Source: Rhodanobacter sp.
GTDB taxonomy: Bacteria > Pseudomonadota > Gammaproteobacteria > Xanthomonadales > Rhodanobacteraceae
NCBI GenBank assembly: GCA_027450005.1
Contig: DAIDKO010000129.1
Coordinates: 1-32,642 of the forward strand
DNA length: 32,642 bases
Direction: 5' to 3'
The notes beneath the pieces are model-generated. The model did no database searches and was not told the DNA's origin. It worked only from the letters and a program-made list of their open reading frames with translations. The position numbers and the translations under genes are program-made. Shown piece after piece: positions 10,265 through 19,440 of the stretch; position 1 is the first letter of the stretch; each line of letters starts with the position of its first letter.

Positions 10265-12409
10265 TTGAACGCTTCCACGCTCGCCGAGCCTGCGCTCCGC
10301 GCTACCACCAAGCCGCTGCCGCGCACGCCGAACCTGCACGAGACCGATCCCGCGCGTATGCGCGCAGTGCTGCGCGAGTACTTCACCAGCACCTTCGACC
10401 GTTACGAGTCGCTGTTCGAGACGCTGGCTGTCGATGCGGCGTGGTACGAACCGGCGATCACGCTGCGCCATCCGCTGATCTTCTATTACGGCCACACCGC
10501 CACGTTCTTCGTCAACAAGCTGCTGCTGGCGCGGTTGATCGAGGAGCGCATCGACCCGCACCTCGAATCGGTGTTCGCGGTGGGCGTGGACGAGATGAGC
10601 TGGGACGACCTCAACGACGCACACTACGACTGGCCCAGCATCGCCGAGGTGAAGGCCTACCGCGACAAGGTGCGCACGCTGGTCACGCGATTGATCGACG
10701 AGGCGCCGCTGACCCTGCCGATCGGTTGGGACAACCCATGGTGGGCCATCGTGATGGGCATCGAGCACGAGCGCATCCACCTGGAAACCTCCTCGGTGCT
10801 GATTCGCCAGCACAAGCTGGCCTACGTAAAGCCGCATCCCGCGTGGCCGCCCTGCACGCAGACTGGCGAGGCGCCAGAGAACACGCTGGTCAAGGTACCC
10901 GCCGGCAAGGTCGCACTGGGCCGCGAGATCAGCAGCGCCATCTACGGCTGGGACAACGAATACGGCCGCCACGAGGCCGAGGTACCCGCCTTCGAGGCCA
11001 GCCGCCATCTGGTCAGCAACCGTGAGTTCCTCGCCTTCGTCGAGGCCGGCGGCTACGCGCAGCCCGGTTACTGGGAAGACGAAGGCAACGGCTGGCGCGA
11101 ATTCGCCAAGGTCGAACACCCCACGTTCTGGCGCCGCTCGGCCGACGGCTGGCACCTGCGCCTGATGACCGGCGAAGTTCCGATGCCGTGGGACTGGCCG
11201 GTAGAGGTGAACTACCACGAGGCCAAGGCGTTCTGCCGCTGGAAATCCGCACACGGCGGCCAGCCGGTGCGCCTGCCCACCGAGGACGAGTGGTACCGCC
11301 TGTACGCCGAAAGCCGGCGCGGCGTGCCCGACGGCGAAACGCCAGACGCGAACCTCAACCTCGCGCACTGGGCCTCGTCGTGCCCGGTGAACCATTTCGC
11401 GCAGGGCGAGTTCTTCGACGTCGCCGGCAATGCGTGGCAATGGACGGAAACCCCGATCTATCCGTTCGAGGGATTCCAGGTGCACCCGATCTACGACGAC
11501 TTCACCACGCCCACCTTCGACGGCCGCCACAACCTGATGAAGGGCGGTTCGTGGATCGCCACCGGCAACGAGGCCCAGCCTGCCTCGCGCTACGCCTTCC
11601 GCCGCCACTTCTTCCAGCACGCGGGGTTCCGCTACGTGGTTTCCAAGCACATCAAGCCGGCCCCGGCCTCGCACTACGAGACCGACAAGCTGCTCAGCGA
11701 ATACGCCGAGTTCCACTATGGCGACAGCTACTTCGGCGTGTCGAACTTCCCGCAAGCACTGGTGGACGTGGCGATCACGGCGCTGGGCGACGCGCCGAAG
11801 CGCACCGCGCTGGACCTCGGCTGCGCCTCCGGTCGCGCCAGCTTCGAACTGGCGCGCCACTTCGGCCACGTCACCGGCGTGGACTTCTCCGCGCGCTTCA
11901 TCGGCCAGGGCGCGGCGCTAGCGCGCGGCGACAGCCTGCGCTACCTGCTGGCCGACGAGGGCGAACTGGTCGAGTACAAGTCACGCAACCTCGCCGAGCT
12001 GGGCCTAGCGGATGTCGCCCACAAAGTAGAGTTCTTCCAGGGCGATGCCTGCAACCTCAAGCCGCAATTCACCGGCTACGACTTCATCCTGGCCGCCAAC
12101 CTGATCGACCGCCTGTACAACCCGGCGCAGTTCCTCGAAGCCATCCACGAACGCCTGAATCCCGGCGGCCTGCTGATGATCGCCTCGCCCTACACCTGGC
12201 TGGCGGAACACACGCCGCGAGCGGACTGGGTAGGCGGCTTCAAGAAGGATGGCGAGAGCTTCACCACGCTGGACGGCCTCGACGCCATCCTCGGCGCGCA
12301 CTTCCAGCGGCTGGGAGAACCGCAGTCGGTGCCGTTCGTGATACGCGAGACGCGGCGCAAGTTCCAGCACACCTTGTCCGAGGTGACGCTGTGGCGGCGG
12401 CGCGCGTGA
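10265..12409 (+). CDS. ovoA: 5-histidylcysteine sulfoxide synthase / mercaptohistidine N-methyltransferase OvoA
   Basis: 714 residues and three modules, as in OvoA of ovothiol biosynthesis. Residues 25-190 form a DinB-like domain with the HX3HXE iron site (H168, H172, E174 in EHERIHLE) and an upstream histidine cluster (HPLIFYYGH, 69-77). Residues 215-465 form a sulfatase-modifying-factor (FGE/EgtB) domain ending HAGFRYVVS. From about 510 there is a SAM methyltransferase with motif I LDLGCASGRASFEL. The iron centre joins cysteine to histidine through O2, and the C-terminal domain N-methylates the resulting thiohistidine. The start chosen is TTG at 10265 with GAGAGG seven bases upstream; a longer in-frame extension to 9956 would run through intergenic repeats. 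A PLP C-S lyase follows, completing the likely pathway. Confidence 0.95.
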   Translation: MNASTLAEPALRATTKPLPRTPNLHETDPARMRAVLREYFTSTFDRYESLFETLAVDAAWYEPAITLRHPLIFYYGHTATFFVNKLLLARLIEERIDPHLESVFAVGVDEMSWDDLNDAHYDWPSIAEVKAYRDKVRTLVTRLIDEAPLTLPIGWDNPWWAIVMGIEHERIHLETSSVLIRQHKLAYVKPHPAWPPCTQTGEAPENTLVKVPAGKVALGREISSAIYGWDNEYGRHEAEVPAFEASRHLVSNREFLAFVEAGGYAQPGYWEDEGNGWREFAKVEHPTFWRRSADGWHLRLMTGEVPMPWDWPVEVNYHEAKAFCRWKSAHGGQPVRLPTEDEWYRLYAESRRGVPDGETPDANLNLAHWASSCPVNHFAQGEFFDVAGNAWQWTETPIYPFEGFQVHPIYDDFTTPTFDGRHNLMKGGSWIATGNEAQPASRYAFRRHFFQHAGFRYVVSKHIKPAPASHYETDKLLSEYAEFHYGDSYFGVSNFPQALVDVAITALGDAPKRTALDLGCASGRASFELARHFGHVTGVDFSARFIGQGAALARGDSLRYLLADEGELVEYKSRNLAELGLADVAHKVEFFQGDACNLKPQFTGYDFILAANLIDRLYNPAQFLEAIHERLNPGGLLMIASPYTWLAEHTPRADWVGGFKKDGESFTTLDGLDAILGAHFQRLGEPQSVPFVIRETRRKFQHTLSEVTLWRRRA

Positions 12410-12461
12410 GCCACTTGGGTCGCCGCATCGATATCCCTGCGCGAGCACACGGCTGCCCGGA

Positions 12462-12580
12462 AGCCCTCCCCTCTCCCATCAGGAGGGGGGCTGGGGGTGA
12501 GGGTCCGGGCGGGCCGGAACACCCCGCGATGCCCGAACCCTCACCCGGCTGCCGCCCCCCTCTCCCGAGGGGTGAGGGGC
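12462..12580. repeat. Palindromic GC-rich repeat block between ovoA and the C-S lyase
   Basis: The 241-base gap between the two genes is filled by strand-symmetric sequence. GGGTGAGGGTCCGGGC (12495-12510) is the complement of GCCCGAACCCTCACCC (12531-12546) except for one base pair. It is flanked by CCCTCCCCTCTCCC-type tracts on the left (from about 12465) and GCCCCCCTCTCCCGAGG / GGTGAGGGG on the right (to about 12580). The pattern (CCCTCACCC with CTCTCCC arms) looks like the REP/BIME-like repeats scattered between genes of many proteobacteria. It could fold as one large hairpin, separating or dampening read-through from ovoA to the lyase. No gene is seen. Confidence 0.62.
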
Positions 12581-12650
12581 TCACCGGCCGGGGTTCGCCC
12601 GCATTCGAATCCTGCTTCGTGGTTGCCCGACGCGGTTCGGGGGGCCATCC

Positions 12651-13814
12651 ATGACGTTCGACTTCGACCGGCCCGTCGACCGCAGCGGCACCCATGCGCT
12701 GAAGTTCGACGGCCGCCAGCAGAAATTCGGCAGCGACGCGGTCAACCCGCTGTGGATCGCCGACATGGATTTCGCGGCACCACCGTGCGTGGTCGAAGCG
12801 CTGGCCACACGTGCGAGGCATCCGGTCTACGGCTACACGGCCTATCCGGAGAGTCTGCGCCAGGCGCTGGCCGGCTGGTGCGAGCGGCGTTACCGCTGGC
12901 CCATGAGGCGCGAATGGGCGGTGCCGACCAAGGGCGTGCTCGCTGCGCTGTCTGCGGCGCTGCAAGCCGTGACCGCCCCCGGCGACGCGGTGATCGTGCA
13001 GGCTCCGGTCTACAACGGCTTCTTCCAGGCGGTGGACGCCAGCGGGCGCCGGCTGGCCAGCAACACCCTGCGCGAGGAAGACGGACACTACGCGATGGAC
13101 TTGGCGCAACTGGAACGGAGCGCCCGCGATGGCGCACGCGCCATGCTGCTGTGCAACCCGCACAACCCCGTGGGTCGCGCTTGGACTGCCGACGAACTGG
13201 ACGCGGTGCTCAGCATCGCTCGCCGCCACGGCCTGACCATCATCAGCGACGAGGTGCATGGCGACCTCGCCATGGCGCCGACGCGTCACACTCCACTTGC
13301 CGCACGAGCCCGCGACGACGATCCCATCGTGACGCTGCTCTCGCCCAGCAAGACGTTCAACGTGCAGGGGCTGGCACCCGCCATGCTGGTGGCGGCGCGG
13401 CCCGACCTGCGCAGTGCGCTGGAACACAAGCTCGCGCAACTGCATCTCACCGGTGCGGACCCGTTCGCGGTCGCCGCCGCCGAGGCGGCGTGGCGTCACG
13501 GCGACGACTGGCTCGACGCCCTGCTCGCCTACCTCGCTGGCACGCGCGACTTCGTCGCCAACTACCTGCGCACGTGCATCCCCTCGATCCGCCTCGTGCC
13601 ACCCGAAGCCGGCTACCTGCTGTGGCTGGACTGCCGCGCACTCGGCATGGACGATGCGGCGCTACGCGACTTCTTCATCCACCGCTGCCAGCTCGGCCTG
13701 AATCCTGGCACCGACTACGGCCCCGGCGGCAGCGGCTTCATGCGCATGAACATCGGCACGCCACGGCAAAATGTGGAGGCAGCGTTGAAGGCCATCGAGA
13801 TGGCGTTGGGGTAA
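12651..13814 (+). CDS. MalY/PatB-family PLP-dependent C-S beta-lyase, probable ovothiol-pathway lyase (OvoB role)
   Basis: 387 residues, fold-type I aminotransferase-like enzyme of the MalY/PatB cystathionine beta-lyase group. Diagnostic features are NPLWIADMDFAAPP near residue 27, YGYTAYPESLRQAL near 61, the CNPHNPVGR loop near 167, ISDEVHGDLA near 200 and the PLP lysine K234 in SPSKTFNVQGLAPA. The C-terminus GGSGFMRMNIGTPR carries the substrate-carboxylate arginine. These enzymes cleave carbon-sulfur bonds. Ovothiol synthesis needs a PLP sulfoxide lyase (OvoB) to release 5-thiohistidine after OvoA, so position directly after ovoA on the same strand suggests that role; a general cystathionine or cysteine-conjugate lyase cannot be excluded. 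The ATG at 12651 lies just after the repeat block, with no strong ribosome site. Confidence 0.9.
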   Translation: MTFDFDRPVDRSGTHALKFDGRQQKFGSDAVNPLWIADMDFAAPPCVVEALATRARHPVYGYTAYPESLRQALAGWCERRYRWPMRREWAVPTKGVLAALSAALQAVTAPGDAVIVQAPVYNGFFQAVDASGRRLASNTLREEDGHYAMDLAQLERSARDGARAMLLCNPHNPVGRAWTADELDAVLSIARRHGLTIISDEVHGDLAMAPTRHTPLAARARDDDPIVTLLSPSKTFNVQGLAPAMLVAARPDLRSALEHKLAQLHLTGADPFAVAAAEAAWRHGDDWLDALLAYLAGTRDFVANYLRTCIPSIRLVPPEAGYLLWLDCRALGMDDAALRDFFIHRCQLGLNPGTDYGPGGSGFMRMNIGTPRQNVEAALKAIEMALG

Positions 13815-13901
13815 CGTTGCGTATCTCGGTCAACGGCTGCTGGCGACGGCGGACGCTCATTTCCGCTAGCAGATAGTGAACCTTCCCCAATAGACCAAGA
13901 A

Positions 13902-15110
13902 TCAGGCGGATCGTGCCGCAACGATCGGCGGCACTCTGGAAGCGCGGCGTGCTGGCAACAGCACCGCGGCCTGACCGAGCACGAGCATGGCAAGCACGCC
14001 CAGGGCGACGTATAAGGGCGATAGATGATCCATCTCGTAGTGCTTCATCATCCATCCGTTTAGGCCGAAGGCACACAGCACGCCGACGATCGAACCGCAC
14101 CCGACGATCAGCAGGTTCTCGAGCAGAAAGTAACGCAGTATGTCGATCCTTCTGGCGCCGAGTGCCCGTCGCACGCCGATCTGCCGATGCCGCTGACTAA
14201 CCCAGAAACTAGTCAGGCCGACGATGCCTGCGGCGGTCACACTCAGCAAGATGACGCAGATCACGGCCATCAGTATCGCGATGCCGCGCTCACCGCGCGA
14301 ATCCCTGGACTGCCCCTCGGCGAATGTATAGATGCCGGCACCACGCGGCATTTCACGCATCGGATTCAACGCAAAAAGTGCCTTGTGGATTTAGCGCAGT
14401 GCCGATGCCGTGCGACCGGCACGCGCACGCACGTAATACTTTGGCCAGAAGGTATCGACTCGCTGCGGCTCGATCACCGAGTAATAGTCCGGATTGCCAT
14501 CCCACGATGACTGCAGCGGCCCGACAATGCCGATAATCGTGGCAGCGTTGCCGTCCTGGAATATCGTCTGACCGAGTGCGTTCCCATTCGGGAACAGTTG
14601 ATCGGCCAAGGGCTTGCTCACGATGACGACAGGCGAATCCGGGAGTGCATGGCCGTGCCGGATCTCGCTCGCGAGAAAGTCGCGACCGGCGATCAGACGT
14701 ACCCCCAGGGTCGACCGCAAGTACTTGTCTCCATAAAAATAGTCGGCATGCAGGACTTTGCCTTTGCGATGTGCGTAAAGCGAAATGTCGCCTACGTTGC
14801 CGTCCTGCGTTGATGCGGCAGCCTCCTGCACATCCGGCTGATTCCGTATGGCTTGCAGGTCTGCGCGCTCCAAGGCATCTATCTTCTCGATGACGGTGGC
14901 ATCGCTGCCGGAGATGCCTGTTAGACCCTGCACGACGCAGATCAGCCCATCTTCTTTCACTCCGGTCGAGTGGATCATGTCCTTGATATTGTTGCCGATG
15001 ATGAAAAAAGCATTGGCGACAATCGTCAGAGTCAGGGCTATCTGCAGCGCGATGAGTAGCGCTGCGACCTTGTGTCGTCGCAGTGCCGCGATGATGGGGT
15101 GGACGTTCAC
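13902..15110 (-). pseudogene. MacB/FtsX-type ABC transporter permease, interrupted by an in-frame stop
   Basis: Starts at GTG 15110 with GAGGA eight bases upstream and reads a first transmembrane helix (residues 12-33, ALLIALQIALTLTIVANAFFI) and the large extracytoplasmic MacB_PCD-like domain. It then meets TAA at 14391-14393, after RTASALR. The same frame, with no indel, continues as IHKALFALNPMREMP into the missing half: three further hydrophobic helices with the QRHRQIGVRRALGARRIDILRYFLLEN cytoplasmic loop and a typical end PARRASRVPPIVAARSA. A single base change (for example CAA or GAA to TAA) explains the break, so the gene is a nonsense mutant or carries a sequencing error. The intact product would be 402 residues, an exporter or lipoprotein-type permease partnered with the upstream gene. 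Confidence 0.82.
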
Positions 15111-15120
15111 GCCGCGGTCC

Positions 15121-16440
15121 TCACTGTGCCTTGAGCTGCAACGCAGGCGGCACACGCGACGCCCGATAGGTCGGATAGAGCGCGGCAAGCAGGGTGCCTG
15201 TCACGGCCAGTAGCAGCGTGAGTGCCAGCAAGGACGGATCGATGCGCGCCAGGGCCGCGAGCTCTGGCGGCATCACGACGCCGACACTGAGCACGCCGAT
15301 GGCCGTCAACAGCAATCCGAGGAGACCACCTGCGGTACCGATCAGAGCCGACTCAACGAGGAATTGGGCATAGATGGATACCCGCGACGCACCGAGTGCA
15401 CGCCGAACGGCGATTTCGCCGCTGCGCCGCAGGAACTTCGCGAACAACAGCCCCATGGCATGCAGCAGGCAAACGACCAGCAGTCCTTGCGCCACCAACA
15501 GCGACACATGGATGTTGCTGGGTACCACGTGCTTGTAGGCGAGAAATGCCGTCAGGTCGCGCAGCCGATTGTTCGGATTCCACGGGAAGCGACCCAATTG
15601 TTGCTGCTGCCGGGCATACGCATCGAGGTACTGCCGGTACGCCTGTACGGCCGCCTGGTTATCCAGCTCGACCATGTACGAGAGCCATACACAGTCCGAA
15701 CGCAGAAGTTCCTTGAATGTCTGGACCGAATCGTGACGGCTACCGCAGGTCTCGCCCTGGTTGCCGCCACCGATCGCGTTATTCGAAGCCACGGTTTGAA
15801 ATGGCAAGAAAAAGTCGGGGCCGTGTCTGCGGAACTGGAGAAGATCGAAAAATTCCGGTTGCGGATTCCAGTGCCTGAGCACACCCACAACACGGTAGAT
15901 GTGGCCGGCGATCGTGATCGTTTTGCCGACACTGTTGCCGCCGCCGAACATCATCTGGTTCAAGTGCGCACCGATCACGATGACCGGGTTTTCGCGCGCA
16001 TCATCGTCCGTGCCCCAGCCTGCTCCGTAGTGGAATGGCACATCCAGCATGGGGAAGAAATCGCTGTAGACCGCATAACCCGAGGCGTTGATCAGGCCGT
16101 CAGCCGGGCTATGTCGTGGCGGCACGATCAGCCGTGACATGCCAATGATGGCCGACTGCCGGAAGGCCCGATGTTGATGCATGAGCGCCATCGCATCGAT
16201 ATAAGTCAGCTTGCTGGGCGGCTCGCCATTTCCGCGGTGACCTGGCCCCCATGGATTGATCTGCGGCACGAACAGCCTTGATGACTTCCACGGAATCGGG
16301 TCGGCGGACACGCCGCGGAACACCGCATACATCGTCATGGACGACGACACACCAAAGCCGATCGCCAGGACCATCAGCATGGTAAGGCCAGGGCTGCGCC
16401 GCAAGCTGCGCACAGCCAGTTCGAGACAATAGCCAAACAC
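15121..16440 (-). CDS. MacB/FtsX-type ABC transporter permease
   Basis: 439 residues with four transmembrane helices in the MacB order: one near residues 18-40 (LTMLMVLAIGFGVSSSMTMYAVF), a long periplasmic MacB_PCD domain, then three near the C-terminus, with the loop RRSGEIAVRRALGASRVSIYAQFL between helices 2 and 3 and the end YRASRVPPALQLKAQ. Such permeases pair with a LolD/MacB-like ATPase. The GTG at 16440 is chosen (VFGYCLELAVRSLRR is the family's usual beginning, with AGGGGA just upstream) over a GTG at 16461. The second permease starts 10 bases after its stop. No ATPase or membrane-fusion gene is in the neighbourhood, so the system is incomplete here. The locus looks less GC-rich than its neighbours. 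Confidence 0.9.
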   Translation of the reverse strand: MFGYCLELAVRSLRRSPGLTMLMVLAIGFGVSSSMTMYAVFRGVSADPIPWKSSRLFVPQINPWGPGHRGNGEPPSKLTYIDAMALMHQHRAFRQSAIIGMSRLIVPPRHSPADGLINASGYAVYSDFFPMLDVPFHYGAGWGTDDDARENPVIVIGAHLNQMMFGGGNSVGKTITIAGHIYRVVGVLRHWNPQPEFFDLLQFRRHGPDFFLPFQTVASNNAIGGGNQGETCGSRHDSVQTFKELLRSDCVWLSYMVELDNQAAVQAYRQYLDAYARQQQQLGRFPWNPNNRLRDLTAFLAYKHVVPSNIHVSLLVAQGLLVVCLLHAMGLLFAKFLRRSGEIAVRRALGASRVSIYAQFLVESALIGTAGGLLGLLLTAIGVLSVGVVMPPELAALARIDPSLLALTLLLAVTGTLLAALYPTYRASRVPPALQLKAQ

Positions 16441-16739
16441 TCCGTTCCCCTTTTGACCCACGGGCGGTCCGCTGACCGGGCCTTGCGGTCAAGTCAATCG
16501 CACGCCCACTGTCGGTGCAAAACATGTTCCCTTTGATGCAAAGGTAGTGTGCTGTCTGGTCCTAGTCACGCCTAATTTGATTCGTCGCATTCATGAGGCG
16601 TGATGACTCCCATGACTGCACTCTGAGGGAAAGCAGCCCGCAACTGATCGCCTCTGGAACGGCAGCTTTGGTCGAAAGCAGACGCCGAGGTCTCAGCAGC
16701 GGCCACGCACTGCCGGAGCCGACCACCGCCAGAACAAAA
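16441..16739. other. Gene-free interval upstream of the permease genes
   Basis: No coding sequence is convincing. Two small palindromes lie about 80-105 bases before the permease start: AACATGTT (16521-16528) and CCTTTG-ATG-CAAAGG (16530-16544). They sit where an operator could act on the minus-strand permease genes, but no promoter boxes are clear. The rest shows nothing recognisable. Confidence 0.4.
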
Positions 16740-16765
16740 ACAAGGCCCCGCGTGCGGGGCCTTGT
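16740..16765 (-). terminator. Rho-independent terminator of the M1 aminopeptidase gene
   Basis: Near-perfect hairpin ACAAGGCCCCGC (16740-16751) with GCGGGGCCTTGT (16754-16765). On the minus strand it is followed by TTTTTGTT. It begins about 20 bases after the aminopeptidase stop. Confidence 0.87.
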
Positions 16766-16785
16766 CGTGTCACTGAGGGAAAAAC

Positions 16786-19440
16786 TCAGCCGCCGTTCTT
16801 GGCCAGCCAGGCATCCACGGCCGGCAGGCGATCCTTGCGGATCATCATGCGGTACTGGATGTTGGCGATCACCGCCTCGGCGGGGCGGCGCGCGGAGGGA
16901 TCGATGGTGCCCTCGTATGCCTTGATCTTGCCGATCATCGTCGGGTCGAACGACATGCCGCCCAGCGACGGGTAGTAGCGGCCGCCGGAGGTGGAGTCGA
17001 CCAGCTTGTCCACCTGCGCGCGGTGCGCCATGGCGAAGTCGTAGGCCAGTTCCGGGTGCTGCCAGGACACGCCGCGGATCATGCCGGCGCTATTGGTGGC
17101 GCCCGGTTCGGCGGTGAGCGCCAGGTCCAGTGCGCGCTGTGCCAGCGCCTTGTCCCTGGCGTAGGACAGCAGGCCGTACAGGCGGTCCTTGATCATCGGC
17201 GACTTCTCGGCCTTGGCCTCGGCGTGCAGCTTGTCCCAGGTGGCCGCGTCCGCATGTTCGGCGACGATGGCAAGGATGGTCTTGCGCAACGCCGGCGGCA
17301 CCGCCTTGGGGTTGGTGGCCTGGGCGTCGTAGCGACGGCGCACTTCCTTCAGCATGTCCGCATCGCCCAGCTCGGACAGCGCGCCGATCAGCTGCGTGCG
17401 CAGCAGCGTGGTCGAGGTGCTTTCGTCCGGCTTGGCGTCCCAGCCCACGCGCTCGAACACCGGCTTGAGTTGCGCCACGGCATAGGCGCGGAAGCGGTCC
17501 TGCCGTGCCTTGTCGCCACGGTAGTAGCCATCCAGTGCGGTCAGGCTGCCCGCCACCTCGGCCCAGATTTCCGGTGCGGCGTCGGCCGGTGTGGCCTTGG
17601 CCATGTCGAGGAAATCCGACACCGGTTCGAGGCCGGCCATGCTCTCGGCCCAGGTATCGCTCATCAGGCCGAGCTGGTCGATCGGCGCGAGCTTGTTGAA
17701 ATCCTGCTTGAGCGCGGCGAGCTGCGCCGGCGCGTACAGCGTGCGGTAGTAGCCGCTCTGCCCGGCGTTCACCAGCACCGGGCCGCAGCCCTTCAGCTTC
17801 ATGGTTGCGGAGCCGTTCACCAGCGTGCTGGACGCGGCGTTGCCCACCACCTCGGCAGTCACTGGCACGTGCCAGCGCAGCGGCTGCTTGTGCGGGCGGT
17901 CCTTGGTGAACTCACCCTGGGTGAGCTTGAGCGTGGTCTCGCCATTGCTGCACATGGCGGAATCCACCTTGATCAACGGCACACCCGGCTGCAGGGTGAA
18001 GTCATGCGCCACCTGGGTCAGGTGCTTGCCCGGGGCCACGGCATCCATCGCGTGCCACAGGTCGTCGGACACGGTGTTGCCGTAGGCGTGGGCCTTGAGA
18101 TAGTTGTGCACGCCCTGGCGCCAGTTCTCCGGGCCCACGTAGGCCTCCAGCATGCGGATCACCGCCTCGCCCTTGGAATAGGTGATGGTGTCGAAGGCCT
18201 GGCTGGCCTGCTCCACCGTGGCGATCTTCTGCACGATGGGATGCGTGGTGGCCACCGCATCGACCGACATCGCGGCCTCGCGCACGCCCACGGTGCCGAG
18301 CACCGTGTTCCATTCCGGGTGCACCTTCTCGGTTTCGCGCTCGGCCATCCACGAGGCGAAGCCCTCGTTGAGCCACAGGTTGTCCCACCAGTCCATGGTC
18401 ACCAGGTCGCCGAACCACTGGTGCGCCATCTCGTGCGCGGCGGTGTTGAACACCTCCATCTTGTCGCCCTGGGTGGAGTACGACGGGTCGAGCAGCATGG
18501 CGTACTCGAAGGTGAAGATCGCGCCCCAGTTCTCCATCGCCGAGAAGAACTGGCTGCTGCCTGGCGCGGCGATGTTGTCCAGCTTGGGCAGCGGGTACTT
18601 GATGCCGAAATACTGGTTGTAGTCGTGCAGCACGGTCTTGGCCGAGGCCAGCGTGAAGGCCGCCTGCGCGCCCTTGCCCTTCTGCATCACCACGCCGATC
18701 TGGGTGCCGTCCGAGGTGGTGGTGACGCGGTCGAAGTCGCCGAGGGCGAAGAACAGCAGGTAGGTGGACATCTTCGGCGTGGTCTGGAAGGTCACCTTTT
18801 CCATGCCGTGGCCGACACCGACCTTGGAAGCCACCGGCATGTTGCTCACCGCCATCTCGTTGCTGGGTACGGTGACGGTGAGGTCGAAGGTGGCCTTGTA
18901 CGCTGGCTCGTCCCACGAGGGGATGAAGCGGCGCGCATCGGAGTTCTCGAACTGGGTGTACAGCGCGCGCTTCTGGCCGGTCGCGGTCGGGTAATCGATG
19001 GCGAACAGGCCGTTGGCCTGGGTGCCGATGGCGCCCACGTAGTCCATCGCCAGCTTGTAGTGGCCCGGTGCAATGGTCCTGTCGAAGCTGAAGGTGGCGG
19101 TCTGCGTCTTGGCGTCCACCGCGATCTTGGGCTTGAGCGCCGCGCCCTTGCCCGCGGCCGGCACCAGCGTCACCGACGAGAAGGTCATGCCCGCGGCGTT
19201 GAGCGTGATCCGGGTGCTGGGCTTGAGCACCTGCACGTCCACGGTGACCTGGCCGTCGAAATCCAGCTTGTCAGCATGCGGCGTGATGGCCACGGCGTAA
19301 TGCGTGGGCCGCACGTTGCGCGGCAGCTGGGTGGGCGTCTGCGACACGGCGGCAGCCGCGTGCGGCGCCGGCATCGCCAGCGTGGCGCCGGCGGACAGGG
19401 CGAGCGCCACAGCGATCGCGGAAACCAGGGACTTGCGCAT
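16786..19440 (-). CDS. Exported M1-family zinc aminopeptidase
   Basis: 884 residues. The N-terminus is a signal peptide (MRKSLVSAIAVALALSAGATLAMPAPHAAA), so it is probably periplasmic or secreted, unlike cytoplasmic PepN. Domain order follows M1 enzymes: beta-sandwich (about 45-235), thermolysin-like catalytic domain and the C-terminal helical ERAP1-like domain (about 560-870). Zinc ligands are H336, H340 and E359 in HEMAHQWFGD...LNEGFA, with E337 as the catalytic base. The substrate-anchoring GAMEN loop reads SAMEN here (FFSAMENWGAIFTFE). It removes N-terminal residues from peptides. ATG at 19440 follows AAGGAGAGG; a longer upstream frame is rejected. It is divergent from the LytS-type kinase gene, with a 220-base shared upstream region, and ends in a strong terminator. 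Confidence 0.96.
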   Translation of the reverse strand: MRKSLVSAIAVALALSAGATLAMPAPHAAAAVSQTPTQLPRNVRPTHYAVAITPHADKLDFDGQVTVDVQVLKPSTRITLNAAGMTFSSVTLVPAAGKGAALKPKIAVDAKTQTATFSFDRTIAPGHYKLAMDYVGAIGTQANGLFAIDYPTATGQKRALYTQFENSDARRFIPSWDEPAYKATFDLTVTVPSNEMAVSNMPVASKVGVGHGMEKVTFQTTPKMSTYLLFFALGDFDRVTTTSDGTQIGVVMQKGKGAQAAFTLASAKTVLHDYNQYFGIKYPLPKLDNIAAPGSSQFFSAMENWGAIFTFEYAMLLDPSYSTQGDKMEVFNTAAHEMAHQWFGDLVTMDWWDNLWLNEGFASWMAERETEKVHPEWNTVLGTVGVREAAMSVDAVATTHPIVQKIATVEQASQAFDTITYSKGEAVIRMLEAYVGPENWRQGVHNYLKAHAYGNTVSDDLWHAMDAVAPGKHLTQVAHDFTLQPGVPLIKVDSAMCSNGETTLKLTQGEFTKDRPHKQPLRWHVPVTAEVVGNAASSTLVNGSATMKLKGCGPVLVNAGQSGYYRTLYAPAQLAALKQDFNKLAPIDQLGLMSDTWAESMAGLEPVSDFLDMAKATPADAAPEIWAEVAGSLTALDGYYRGDKARQDRFRAYAVAQLKPVFERVGWDAKPDESTSTTLLRTQLIGALSELGDADMLKEVRRRYDAQATNPKAVPPALRKTILAIVAEHADAATWDKLHAEAKAEKSPMIKDRLYGLLSYARDKALAQRALDLALTAEPGATNSAGMIRGVSWQHPELAYDFAMAHRAQVDKLVDSTSGGRYYPSLGGMSFDPTMIGKIKAYEGTIDPSARRPAEAVIANIQYRMMIRKDRLPAVDAWLAKNGG

